This document shows, piece by piece, positions 11,401 to 22,320 of a stretch of 64,000 bases of DNA. The position numbers and the translations under genes are program-made. The stretch is from Narthecium ossifragum. Taxonomy: Eukaryota > Streptophyta > Magnoliopsida > Dioscoreales > Nartheciaceae. Positions within the stretch are counted from its first letter, which is position 1, and the number at the start of each line of letters is the position of its first letter. Where the stretch lies: assembly GCA_963920575.1 (NCBI GenBank), contig OY986968.1, positions 24,062,129-24,126,128 of the forward strand, read 5' to 3'. The notes under the pieces are model-generated. The model saw nothing but the letters and a program-made list of their open reading frames with translations. It did not search any database and was not told the DNA's origin.

Positions 11401-14182
11401 TGGCGATGGCGACCGCGGCTGGAGAGGAGCTAGCCAACGGCGACTCCGACCACGGACGGAGGAGAGAGGCTGGCGTACCGGCGGTGATCGTGGCCGGGGA
11501 AGAGGAAGAACCGCGGATCTAGAGGTAGGGTTTCTAGCCTAAACTTGGTTTAGACTCTACTAGCATAGATTAGGCCATAGGATTGCATCGGGATTGGATG
11601 TTTGTGTGCGTGAGATGTTTGGATCTCTTCCCTGTTTCCATGCTCTGTTTTTCCGGCAATACCTTTGATGCTGTTAGCTTGGGTTTGTTGCTTCTGCTCT
11701 GTTTTTCGTGGTTTGTTGGTGTTTGATGCTCTATGGTCTTGGCTCTTGTGATATTCTCCTCGTTCTTCACATCCGTAGCTCAGGTTTAGTGATTGTCGCG
11801 GTGTTTTATTCCCTTCTCTGATGCTATGCTTCGATTTTCTGATTTTTGCTGCATTTGCTTTGTTTTTCCTCGCTGCCATGTACTTCGATGCTATGCCTCT
11901 GTTTTGTTCCTTACTGCCGTGGATTCCTATGCTATGCCTTGCTCTGCCCTTCCCTTGCTGTCATGGATTACTCGGGGTTTGTGATTGGCCGGTTGCTTGA
12001 AGTGTCTGGGTTTCCTTGTTTTCTAGTGTTCTCTGATTCTTGCCGTCACTGGTCATTGTTGGGTGTTCGTGGGATTTTTCCCATGCTCTGTCTAACAGTC
12101 GATCGGTTGGGAAGCCGAAGATCGACAGCTGGGCTGGTGTCGAGGCGTTGGGTCTGAATCGTGGGATTCCGTGGTCCTGTCCTCCTTGACACTTCCTTTC
12201 GTTGGGATTTCACCTCCTTGTTCTCGTATGATTTGATCGATATGTGTTTGTACTTATGTCGATGGGAATGGGGAGCTTTGTGTTGGATATGAATGCACGG
12301 GCTTCTTCGAGTTATGTGTGCAAGGTGTTTGTTGGTTTGCCTCTTTAATGCAGCGGTTTGACTGAGTAGTTATTTCCATCGATTTTGGATCGAGCTCTTA
12401 GTTTTTCCTTTGGTTAAATCGGACCTATGTTAACTAAGATGATAGTGGTGGAGTTTAAGCTTCGTTTGGAGAGCTGCGTGCTATTTCTGCAACCTTTGGA
12501 GTCTTCTTAATTTGATCGATTGAGTTGTCGTATTAGAGGGATCCTCGGCTTCCTTTCCCTCTAATGCTTGATCGTTCCAGGCTCTGGACTTCCGATCGAT
12601 TGGGCCAGGCGCTGACCGATCGGGAGCCAGGCAGAGGACTACATTGCAACAAATTGTGAGATTCCCTTTATTTCTGTCGAATTGATCTTGTATAATTGTT
12701 TGACTTAGATGTAGCCCACTAATTTCGTTCTATGCCGAGTTTTGTTATTGACCCTGTATGTACGGTTAATGGATAATCATTAGTGCCAACTGTTCCTCCC
12801 TTTACTCAATGGTCGTAAACTCCTGTTAATTATCCAATGGTGTATTCCTCTATCATGTATAAGCCTAGGGCCGGCGGTGTGCCCGTTTATACTTTCTTTG
12901 TGGGAATGTTTATATTTCGCGGGCCAGTGGTGCCCTGTGAATTGGTTAGCTGGGGGTGTACCCCATTGTACAATTTCGGACTGACGGCGGTGCATGTCGT
13001 CGTAATGCCGAAATTTGGATTGAAACGTGATATTACTGAAATAGCTTAGCTCTCTTTTACGTCTTATATGCTAAATTGGACATGCTTGATGAGATGTCAT
13101 GTAGAGACACCTAGGCCTAGTTGATTGTGTAGGCTCATGCATGTTGTAATGCATTAGAAGCATTAAGGCTAGGTGGTAGGCGATGGTTTCAATTGCCGAT
13201 CCGGGGTTCTCGGGTAGCCCGGATCTAGCCCTAGGACCGGGGTTTGGGTAGTTGAGGATTAGGACATGATTGTCATTAATGATTATTTTTGATATCATTT
13301 GAGGTTTTTGCTATAGTCGACTATGGATTATATATTTATAATTGAGGTGTAGAGGTCGTGTCGGTCTTCAAGGCCAAGTGCTAAGGATGGTTGTCGATGC
13401 ATTCCCTGACATGTGTGTCCCCACGAGAGATGGTATGACTGGGTAGGGTGGTACCTGGACAGGAGCCCACAATCTTTGTTTCCTCTCGTTTGTTCTTGGG
13501 TAAGGGTGATCCCGCATGGTACCGTTCCCCTGTTGGTGCTTAGGGTGATCTTGGTAACATGTTCAAGAGAGAGGTTCATGACGGGAGCCCTTGGGATATC
13601 GATAGGGTTATGGGGCTCTTGGCATTCCTTAGACTTAGGCGGAGAACGACACAGTTGCAGTTTTCCCTTCCTTTCTGTGCGACGTAGAGTAGAATCCTAC
13701 TGGGCATTGTTGCTCACCCTACCTGGGCTGCATCGGCGATGCAGGTCGATGCAGTTCTTTCTTTCAGGTGTCCCTTTAGAAGATGGCGCGGTATTTCGAG
13801 GTGATCGAGGACTTGGAGTTTCGATGAGTTCTTCTACAGATAATTTATTGTTTTAATCAACGATGTACAAATTGATGTATTAATTGATGTATACAAGGAG
13901 ATAATTGTATGTTTATTAATTCAGTTGTAATTGACAAGTATTGTAATATTCTTTGATATAAATGTTGAGGAATGTGAGAATGTTGAAATTGTAAAATTAT
14001 AAAACGGACAGGTTTCTTGTGTTGTAATTATAAAGGGGATTTTGTCAAAATTTTTATGAACTTGAGGAATTAAATTGTTTAAATTCATAACAGTTATATC
14101 TTGGTGCGTCAATTGATAATGTAAACAGGTTTAGGTGGTTCACGTCTCGATCTGGATGGGTTTTCTGGGTCAGGGCATGACA
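8468..14182 (+). mobile_element. Outer solo LTR with 5-bp target duplication CGCCG
   Basis: Begins TGTGAGGAACCG at 8468 and ends GGGTCAGGGCATGACA at 14182, flanked by a perfect 5-bp duplication CGCCG (8463-8467 and 14183-14187). Removing the inner LTR (2450 bp plus its 5-bp duplication) leaves about 3.26 kb. It shares with the inner LTR a conserved start, CAATTTGGTAAATT-type blocks, a CCCTAGGACCGGGGTT block and the GACGTAG...CTACT / GCTCACCCTACC block near the 3' end. There is no primer-binding site or coding region next to it, so it is a solo LTR. The Ty3/gypsy-like assignment is a guess from length and end sequence. Confidence 0.75.
8777..11226 (+). mobile_element. Inner solo LTR with 5-bp target duplication TAAGT
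   Basis: Begins TGTGAGGACCCG at 8777 and ends GGGTCAGGGCGCGACA at 11226 (2450 bp), flanked by perfect TAAGT (8772-8776 and 11227-11231). It has an LTR-like promoter: four copies of the palindrome GGATCGATC(C/A) at 9058, 9080, 9125 and 9147, then TTTATAAG at about 9156. A strong pyrimidine tract (9240-9370) and a region with splice-like features follow. It lies inside a diverged member of the same LTR family, 309 bp from its start. ORFs here are low-complexity and not considered genes. Confidence 0.85.
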
Positions 14183-14211
14183 CGCCGTGCCGCCCCAACC
14201 AGCGCCGCCCG

Positions 14212-14411
14212 NNNNNNNNNNNNNNNNNNNNNNNNNNNNNNNNNNNNNNNNNNNNNNNNNNNNNNNNNNNNNNNNNNNNNNNNNNNNNNNNNNNNNNNNN
14301 NNNNNNNNNNNNNNNNNNNNNNNNNNNNNNNNNNNNNNNNNNNNNNNNNNNNNNNNNNNNNNNNNNNNNNNNNNNNNNNNNNNNNNNNNNNNNNNNNNNN
14401 NNNNNNNNNNN
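14212..14411. other. Assembly gap (200 N)
   Basis: Exactly 200 N, so probably a placeholder of unknown true length. It lies between the right flank of the outer solo LTR and a repeat array. Confidence 1.
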
Positions 14412-15250
14412 CCACAGTTCCATATGGATTTTCTTCAATTTTGCATGAAAATTGAAGAAAAAAAGAATTTTTGTAATTACTTCCCACAAATTGGAAAGTT
14501 ATTTCCATGAAATTTTTCAGAAATTTGTAGTTACTTCCAGTAATTGTAAATGATAGGATAAGGATATGAAAATTGGAAAGTAACTTCTCAGAAAATTTTT
14601 GTACCAATTTTTATAGTAATTATTTGTAGTTACTTTCTAGAAAATTGTAAAGTAACTACCAATAATCTGGGAAGTAACCACCAATATTTGTAGTTACTTC
14701 CTAGAAATTGTAAAGTAACTATCAATATTTGATAGGCAAAAGGTAGGAAAATTGGAAATAACTAGCAATCTATGTAATTATTTCTCAAAAATTGTAATAG
14801 AAAAATACTTCAAACTATTTATAAAATGCCTATTTATTAAATATTGGAATTACTTTACAATATTTTTGGAAATAACTACCAATATTTGTAGTTACTTCTC
14901 ATAATTGTAGTTACTTTTCCATAATTTGTAGTTACTATCCTAGAAAAAAGGTAGGAAAACTGGGAAGTAACTACCAATATTTGTAGTTACTTCCCATAAT
15001 TGTAGTTACTTTTCCATAATTTGTAGTTACTATCCCAGAAAAAAGGTAGAAAAACTGGGATGTAACTACCAATATTGTATTTACTTTTCCAGAAAAAGGT
15101 AGGAAAACTGGGAAGTAACTACCAATATTTGTAGTTACTTCCCATAATTGTAGTTACTTTTCCATAATTTGTAGTTACTTTTTCATAAAAAAGGTAGGAA
15201 AACTGGGAAGTAACTACCAATATTTGTAGCTACTTCCCATAATTGTAGTT
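14412..15250. repeat. Tandem array of hairpin-forming units
   Basis: Degenerate repeats built from GTAGTTACTT and its complement AAGTAACTAC, spaced by ATTTGT/CCATAAT blocks. From 14940 onward a unit of about 80-100 bp recurs. Its core GGGAAGTAACTAC-(8 nt)-GTAGTTACTTCCC is a 13-bp stem hairpin, at 14962-14995 and 15110-15143, with a one-mismatch copy at about 15204-15238. No coding capacity. Confidence 0.85.
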
Positions 15251-15534
15251 ACTATTAATGCCCCCATTAATACATGCATTCAGTCATAAGTGGATGCATG
15301 CATGCCTTTCCTGTATTGGGAATAGGTGTATATATTCCCAACCACTCCAATTAATGCCAACCATCTAATTCAAAAACTATCCATCCATCTCTCATTTAAT
15401 AAAATACATAAAAGGTATTTTAGAGACAAAAAAAGTACAGCTGTCCAAAAAGGGACTAAATGGCTTAAAATCTTTCAATGAGACTAAATAGCAAACACCT
15501 TCTCCCAAAAAAACTAAACGGTAATTTTCCCATT

Positions 15535-15640
15535 CTTTTTCTGTCTCTTAACTAGTTTGTCTGCAAAAGATCAAGGCTTCTCCTAAGTTGCTAAGTGTGC
15601 TCTTGAGAATGGGTTCGTCGTGTAGGAAGATTTTGACGGG
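15535..15640 (+). pseudogene. Second F-box copy, intron end and start of exon 2
   Basis: Matches the intron end and exon 2 start of the F-box gene at 4175-4245: CTGTCTCTTAACTAG, GTCTGCAAAAGATCAAGGCT versus GTCTACAGAAGACCAAGGCT. The acceptor dinucleotide has become AA. Homology fades after about 15 codons, before the F-box itself, and a LINE follows. With 6570-6795 it forms one duplicated gene interrupted by about 8.7 kb of insertions. Confidence 0.6.
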
Positions 15641-15734
15641 ATTGTGCTACTAGTTTTTGGAGTCTCAGATCAAGTTCTAGTGTAGGATTATCATATATGT
15701 TTCAAAACTAGTGGTGGCGAGTTTGGAAGGCGTT

Positions 15735-15921
15735 GTTTGGGTACTATCATTTCCTCATACTATCATGATACTAATGAATATGATCTGTTTAGATCGCATC
15801 TAATGGTTGAAATCATTAGTTTCAGAATCTCAATCAATATTTTATTAATGATATTAACCGTTGGATTTAGATTTCATTCATCAGTATGATCGTAGCATGG
15901 AAGAAATGATAGTACCCAAAC
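15735..15921. mobile_element. MITE, 187 bp, inside LINE A
   Basis: Terminal inverted repeats GTTTGGGTACTATCATTTC / GAAATGATAGTACCCAAAC, perfect over 19 bp. The inside is AT-rich and has no ORF. LINE A codons flank it on both sides (WWRVWKA | PAGPRVKYF), so it inserted into LINE A. No convincing target duplication could be assigned, so the superfamily is left open. Confidence 0.85.
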
Positions 15922-16346
15922 CTGCGGGCCGAGGGTGAAGTATTTCCTATGGAGGTTTGCACATATATATGAAGATTTCGACCTTGTCTGCTCTGTGGTC
16001 CTTAAATCCTTAATTATGCCTGAGGAGCGATAAGGAATGCCCTCGGTGCCGCTGTGAGGATGATGAGACGCTACATAATATATTTTTTGGCTGTTCTTTA
16101 ATTCGCACGTCACACATGGGACCTGCTGTTGCAAGGGAGAGGTGTTGATCTCGGTGCTTGGAATTATGAGACATGTTTTCGATGGCTGGGACGTAGCTCA
16201 AAGGATATGTAGAGGTGAGGCGTATAAACTAAGATCTTTAATTGCTTATGGTTTATGGTGTTTGTGGAAGTCCAGATGCCTTTTAATTAGTTTATGAAGG
16301 GGAGAAGGACCTGCTTAAGATATTGTCAAACGGATGAGGTGGTTAG

Positions 16347-19300
16347 TTTTTTTTTTTTTTTTTATGAGATGAGCCCATAGGCTAATTAATTACAAAGCAA
16401 AATTACAAGATTCAGCTACCAAATGACTCCTCGCAGATCCAGGTCAACACAACCCGGCTTCTACGACACGCTCGAGCTATACTATCGGCTCTTGCGTTAC
16501 AATCTCTAGAAATGTGTAAAAATAAGACAGAATCAAAAAGCAGGGTATGAAGCCAGATATTCTTAGCCATACCCTCTATGTCCGGGGGCCATCCTCTTAA
16601 GCCATTTAGAATTTGGACAACAATTAAGGCATCTGTTTCGATGATTAGTTTCTGTAGCCCAAGAATTTTTGCTCTCTTCAAGGCTTCAAGGATGGCCTCC
16701 ATTTCTCCTTTGAGTACTGAATCGGTGGTTATAGGTTTGGCCCATGCCCAAGCCTCCTTACCATTGGGTAGCAATCCAACCATGCCTATAGCTGCGTCTC
16801 CTGTAGAAGGATTAAAAGACAAGTCTGTTTGAATCACAAGAGGGACCTTGTTTGTGATACGATCATTCGGTAAGATAGAAGTCTGCTGCTTCTTGTCAAG
16901 GTGCTCCTTAACCAGTCTCCTAATTCTGCAAGTGATAGCTTCAACAGATTCACCTTTTCCCCCAAAGACTATGCTGTTTCGATCTTTCCAAATTTCCCAT
17001 ATGCCGCAACTTAGGAAGGATTTGATTTGTTTAGAACCATGGTGGAAGAGCTAATTGAATAAATTATCTGAATTCCACAGCGGTAGTTGAAAGTTTTCCT
17101 TGGCTGCAATCCTGGAGAAGACCTCAAAGATGAATTGGCAACCAAATACTGCATGTTCTATAGTTTCTAATTCTCCATGACATCTGGGGCAGCTTCTATC
17201 AGATGCGAGGTGAAGTTTCCACAGGGTGTCCCTCACAGGTAGCTTGCCATGAGCCATACGCCATAAAAAATGGCGTACTCTCGGCCCTGCTGGTGCTCTC
17301 CAAACATTGGTCCATATGTTTTCATTTTCGAATTTGATTTGGGGGATGGAGTCTTGAGTTAGAGTCGCATAGACAGATGCAGAGCTAACCTTGCCTGAAG
17401 AGCTGAATGGCCACCGACAAGTGTCTTCATCACCGCATCTTAGCTTCATAACTTGACTGATGAGCAGGGGATGGAAGGAATCATGTAAGGCTTGCAAGTT
17501 CCAGTTACCATTTATCATCAAATCACTTACTTGAAGAGTATCAAGTCCAATGTAGATATTGAACATTGTGGGCCATCTAGACAGTGGGAGATCGGAAATC
17601 CAGGCATCATGAATCACGCTAAGCTTGCTTCTTGTACCCGGCATCCAAACAAGTTTTCTTCTGAGGATATCGGCAGCCACTCGAATGTGTCTCCAATGGG
17701 TTGAGGCAGCTTTTGTATCTCGACATGAGGGGAGGACTTCATGCCATTGATATTTGGCCTTGGCAAGTTCTTTCCATATGTTGGGTCTCGGTTCCAAGAA
17801 AGAAGCAACTCTTTTGGCCTTAAGTGCAGTTTGCCAAGTATTAAGATCCTTGACTCCTAGACCTCCAGCTTCCTTTGGAGTGCATACCTCTTTCCAAGCC
17901 AAGTTACTGATGGCCGACTTGCGTCCCCTCCACAGAAAGTCTCGGCATACTCGATCAATCTTCTCTATGACCCCTAATGGAACATGTGTGGTGGCCATAA
18001 CATAGGTAGGAATAGCTTGAAGCACGGAGTTGAGTAAGATCAATCTCCCTGGGTCGGATATATGCCTTCCTTGCCAGGATAAAATGCGGGCGATCAACTT
18101 GTCAAGAAGCGGGGAACAATCTGCAGCTGTGGTCCTGCCGGCGCACAAAGATGCACCTAAGTATGTCCAGGTCTCGTTGGCCTCCACAAGACCAAGTATG
18201 TAACATATAGTTAGCTTTCTCCCAACAGGGACAGATGGAGAGAATTGAATGCTAGATTTGTGGATATTCATTTCTAAGCCGGAAAGCAATTTAAATCTGA
18301 GGAGGGATTCCTTCAACTGCCTTGCCTCTAAGCAAGTGGCTGTAGAGAAGATTAGGCAGTCATCGGCGTAGAGGAGATGTGACAAGGAGAAATTGGATCC
18401 TCTGAAGCTTAGCCCTTTGAGCCCTGATGTTGGATTCTTCAATATCTGCTAGAGCACCTCTTGCACCACCAAGAAGAGGAAAGAAGATAGGGGATCACCT
18501 TGTCTCAGTCCGCAACGAGAGGAAAATCTACCATGCAGCTTGCCATTGACGATGACTGTGAACCTAGGCTTCACAACACATACCATGACCCATTCAATCC
18601 ACCTCGGCGGGAAATTCATTGCAGCTAGCACCTTCTCAAGGAAACTCCAATTAACTCGGTCGTAAGCAGCCCGCAGGTCAATCTTCATCACCATAAGACT
18701 ATTGGATTTAGGAGCAATCTTCATGGAGTGGATCACCTCTTTAGCAGCGTCGATACTGTCGTGGATACATCTGCCGGTGAGGAAGGCCGATTGCTCCATG
18801 CTGATGAGGTAGTCGAGTACAAGTTTCATCCGGCCAGCCAGAATAGTGGTGATCACTTTATAGCCTACATTACATAAGCTAATCGGTCTGAAGTCTTTCA
18901 CCTCTTGAGGAAACTTGCATTTAGGCACCAAGGAAACCAGAGTTTCATTCCAGCTAGGGGGGAGTCTGGCAGTTCTGAAGAAGGTTATGATGATGTCAAC
19001 AAAGTCCTTGCCAACGATATCCCAATGAGTGAGATAGAACTCCATTGGGATACCATCGGGGCCAGGGACTTTATTCCTTCCCATGCTGTGAAGAGCTTCT
19101 TTGATCTCAGATTCAGTAACTTCGCTGATCAAAAGGCTGTGTAGGTTTTCATTAACTGTGGGTAGCTGAGGCAAGTCTGGGGTGAAGCCTCCAGTGTCTT
19201 CAGTCCAAAGCTTAGAGTAGTAACTAACAAAGGTTCTTCCAATTTCAGCTTGGTCTCTGGTTATCTCACCATTCCGGTCTATAATTCCTGTAACTTTGGA

Positions 19301-19707
19301 TTTATGGCATCTAGAGGAGACAAGGTTATGGAAGAAAGATGAATTTCTATCACCTGCTTGCATCCAGATTTGACGAACTCTTTGAGATGTCTTAGCTTCT
19401 TGTTTGGAGATCATTGCTTCCCTCTGCGACTCCAATAGTTTCAACTGCAATTCGTCTTGGGCTGAAAGTAGTCCATTCTCCTCAAGCTTATAGAGGCTAT
19501 CCAAGCACTCCTCCACACGTTTTCCAATTCTGAAGATGTCTTCTCTTCCTTCCTTCTTGTCCCAGTCTTTGACAGTGTCTTTGAGAGCCTTTAATTTCGA
19601 GGTAAATTTATACTGTCTCGAACCATGGTATTTATTTGAGGTCCAGATTTGATGGAGAGCCTCTTTGAATTCCTTCAACCGCATCCATGAATGTTCTAAT
19701 AGATGAA
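16347..19707 (-). mobile_element. LINE B (minus strand), 5'-truncated, inserted in LINE A
   Basis: A 14-bp perfect target duplication GATGAGGTGGTTAG (16333-16346 and 19708-19721) flanks it. The poly-T at 16347-16363 is the A-tail read on the minus strand, next to hairpin AGCC-TATG-GGCT (16372-16383). One reading frame runs from about 19684 down to 16412: RT fingers/palm (VPGPDGIPMEFY, MKIDLRAAYDRVNW, GLRQGDPLSSFLF, LLYADDCLIF), thumb, zf-RVT (CPRCHGELETIEHAVFGC), and RNase H (QTDLSFNPSTGDAAIG, IIETDALIVVQ). Only two in-frame TAG codons break it, at 18446-18448 and 17051-17053. The N-terminal endonuclease and ORF1 are absent through 5' truncation. This is the youngest-looking LINE in the window. 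Confidence 0.95.
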
Positions 19708-20648
19708 GATGAGGTGGTTAGTTAGCAAAGGAGTACTTGGTAGTGCATCGGTCGGAAGGAGGTGATCGATGGCTGCTGATCGATCGGAGGTCTTGCATGG
19801 GATGGCATGCTTATAAATAAAGGCTCATGCTTCTATTGGTGGTTCCGACCAAGGTGTTGGGTTGGGAGTGGTATGTGTGGACGAAGATGAAGATATCGTG
19901 TGGACGGCGTCGAGGTTAGTGAACCATGATGATGATGATGTGGTGCTTGCTGAACTTGAGGCGATTAATTAAGCTATATAGCCTTGGAGGAAGCTGCTAG
20001 TAGCTAGAGGAGCAAGTTCTGTAATGGTTGAGGGTGACTCTAGCGTTGGCTGTTGGGTTGGTCAATGACAAGTTTCCTGGTTTTGGAAGGGTGCTATCTG
20101 GGGCGTTTCCGAAGCGTGCAGTTTGCTTTTATCCCTCGGGAGCTGGATCAGAGGGCGGATTTTGCAGCGGGACATGCCTCCGTAGTATCTTCTTTTCTAG
20201 GTGATAGTTTGACCGCTGGGGGTGACCCTGGGGTAGTGGGTGTGATTTATAATAGAATAAAGATTCTTATATATAGACATGTGGCATGTATAATGTAGTC
20301 AACTATTGATTCATTGATTTATCTTATTACCGATTGGATAGATGAAAGAATCGATATTTCGCTACCGATTGAATGTATCGGTAGTCAACTATCGATGGAT
20401 TGATCTGGTCCCATAGTGAGATACCGATATTTTTATCTATCCTATTGGTAGTCCGATGGGATAGATGAAAGAATCGGTATTTGACTAATAAGTGGCATGT
20501 GTATACCACTTGTCTATGTACATAAATCAGCGTTTTTTTATAATATGTAATCATTGGCCTTCGGGCTCATCTTTTTTTTTTTTTTTTTTTAGCTCAACTT
20601 GAAATCAGACCACGGAAACTACTTTTCTACCGTTGAGTCAATTGTAGG

Positions 20649-21006
20649 CAAGGACGGAGCCAGGAAATTTTTCTGCCCTGGGCTTACTAAAGCTAAAGGG
20701 GAAAAAAAATCACCAATTTATTTACTTAATTTGGTAATTGTAATTACACAAATGCATGTAGGAGGTCTAGAAAGTATACCAAAAAGAAATGAATACTATT
20801 TCTTTCTAGAACATGTGATACTCAAGACATTTAATTGAATATGATAGGGCTCCTATGGGCTGAGCTTGAACTTAACCTGGGCTGAGGTTCAATTCAAGCT
20901 GGACTGGCCCTAAATATTACTTGGTATATACCTAATAATGGCTAAAACTTTAATTAGGCTACCTGGGCTGGAGCCCACCTTAGCCTTTAAGGTGGCTCCG
21001 CCCATG
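20649..21006. mobile_element. hAT-type MITE (358 bp) with 8-bp target duplication
   Basis: Ends CAAGGACGGAGCCAGG and GGTGGCTCCGCCCATG form an imperfect inverted repeat around GGAGCC. Perfect 8-bp duplications ATTGTAGG lie at 20641-20648 and 21007-21014. An 8-bp duplication and GGCGGAGCCA-type ends are typical of plant hAT elements. No transposase; non-autonomous. Confidence 0.8.
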
Positions 21007-21017
21007 ATTGTAGGCCT

Positions 21018-21434
21018 TTTTTTTTTTGCTTAATTGAGCCCAAAGGCTACTTACACCACTTCACTATCCCACATTGCGTTCGGGCATTATGCCGTCCTCA
21101 CACACCAAAATTCTCCCAGCATACAAACACAATGCCTCTCTTGAGAGCTTATCAGCTCTTTCATTACAAGTTCTTGGTACAAATGCAAAATTAACTCCAT
21201 GGAAATTGGTTGCTAAAGCCCACAAGCCTCTAAGTATCTCCATCAAATGCCTAGGCCATACCTCCTTCCCGTTCAAGTAGTTCACAGGTCCCAAAGCATC
21301 AGATTCAATAAGGACATTGCTCTCCCCTCTAATCCATATATGCTTCGTTAAGTGCCAATTTAATAGCATAGAGTTTCGCCTTCTCAACCGACTGTGTTGT
21401 AGAGCATGCGTTCATATTCCAATTTAATAGCATA
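21018..21434 (-). mobile_element. LINE E (minus strand), 417 bp RNase H fragment
   Basis: The T-run at 21018-21027 is the A-tail. Hairpin AGCC-TTTG-GGCT lies at 21037-21048 on the minus strand. The open frame 21387-21064 encodes the end of a LINE RNase H (SNVLIESDALGPVNYLN, FAFVPRTCNERADKLSREAL). The target duplication reads ATTGTAGGCCT directly next to the element. With the hAT element removed it extends to 17 bp, GAGTCAATTGTAGGCCT (20635-20648 plus 21015-21017, and 21435-21451). Confidence 0.85.
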
Positions 21435-21451
21435 GAGTCAATTGTAGGCCT

Positions 21452-22320
21452 AATAGAATAGAATCCAACACGTACAAAAAAGGCTAATTTTTTTTAACAA
21501 GTCGATTTGGGTCCAATCATGTGATTCTATCATGGTCTAATTAGCCTGGCAGCACATGGCCCAACCAATAACAAACCTAATTAAGCTTGCCCTTCGATAT
21601 TCTCCACCCCCCACCTTCCTCCGGACTCACCCCATCGTCGACAATAATGCATGATCGTGATTGAAACTTCGGGCGTGGGGATAACGCAAACCCAAAATAA
21701 ATCGACCGTTAGATCTCGGGCTTTTAAGACACAAGATTCGAGCCCCGTCGTTGGTGGGGCCCAGAGGCCGTGGAAAGGGAGCCCACACATTCGAAAAAGT
21801 CTAGATGGATCTCAGCTCGGCCGACAAAAAGCCCGTGGTAGAGCGCCGCTGAAATAGATACCATGAGCTTTTATAGAGAAACTTTGCAGATATATCCCTC
21901 CAATATTATGATATCTCAAGAAATGGCCTTCTACATGTGATGCAAATAATTACCGAAACATCTGAGATAATAAATCTATCACATTAGTATATTACTACTA
22001 ATAGATATGTCCCATTTCCAGCAATCCATGACCTAATTATGTGAATTATTCCTATTTAACTCTTGATTTGCAGGGATCTATCCAAAATGTACGTCACGGT
22101 GATGTAGTTGCAATTATTGCAACTAGAGGGGGATATTTGAGAAGGAAAAAACAAAAGAAAAAAGAGCTCCCCGACCAGATAAATGGGAAGGAAATTCTAA
22201 AAATTCCAGCTGTGGCCATAAAGAGAGAGGTCCTCTTTTTTCTCTCTTTCTTTTCCTCTTCTTCTTCTACTCCTCTTCCTGCGGGCATTAGAGACCATAG
22301 AGAGAAGAGAGAGAGAGAGG
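21452..22320. promoter_or_regulatory. Upstream region of the ankyrin-AAA gene
   Basis: No gene seen. The last 120 bp before 22321 are CT/GA-rich (for example 22240-22320), as in many plant 5'UTRs. A clear TATA box was not identified. Confidence 0.4.

Larger units (their letters stand above)
8228..15530. mobile_element. Candidate long-TIR DNA transposon (Mutator-like type), internally disrupted
   Basis: The left end at about 8230-8340 and the reverse complement of the right end at about 15420-15520 share spaced blocks in the same order: TTTTTGGG, TTTAGTCTC, CATTTAGTCCC and AAAATA. Together they form a diverged long terminal inverted repeat. Between them lie C-rich sequence, two nested solo LTRs, a 200-N gap and a hairpin minisatellite. 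No transposase was recognised. The assignment to the Mutator-like group rests only on the long TIR and is weak; target duplications were not resolved. Confidence 0.4.
15695..20590 (+). mobile_element. LINE A (plus strand), interrupted by a MITE and by LINE B
   Basis: The fragments join into one degenerate LINE. WWRVWKA lies before 15735. AGPRVKYFLWRFAH and a zf-RVT-like motif (CPR/C..ETLHNIFFGC) lie at 15922-16130. Connection sequence reaches 16346, and RNase H pieces (GVGLGVVCVDED, VLAELEAIN, then LDQRADFAAGHA) lie at 19820-20190. A 3' end with hairpin GGCC-TTCG-GGCT (20556-20567) precedes CTCATC and a T-run (20572-20590). Many stops and frame changes make it an old copy. A tandem partial duplication (GGATAGATGAAAGAATCG at about 20335 and 20456) lies in its 3' region. 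The left end is not resolved. Confidence 0.75.

Noticed and set aside
14900..15250. Regularly spaced palindromic repeats, CRISPR-like at first sight
   Set aside because: The spacers are themselves repetitive and AT-rich, the host is a plant, and there are no cas genes. It is a minisatellite.
21700..21760. TTCGAGCCCC motif resembling a tRNA T-loop
   Set aside because: No matching acceptor, D or anticodon stems could be built around it.
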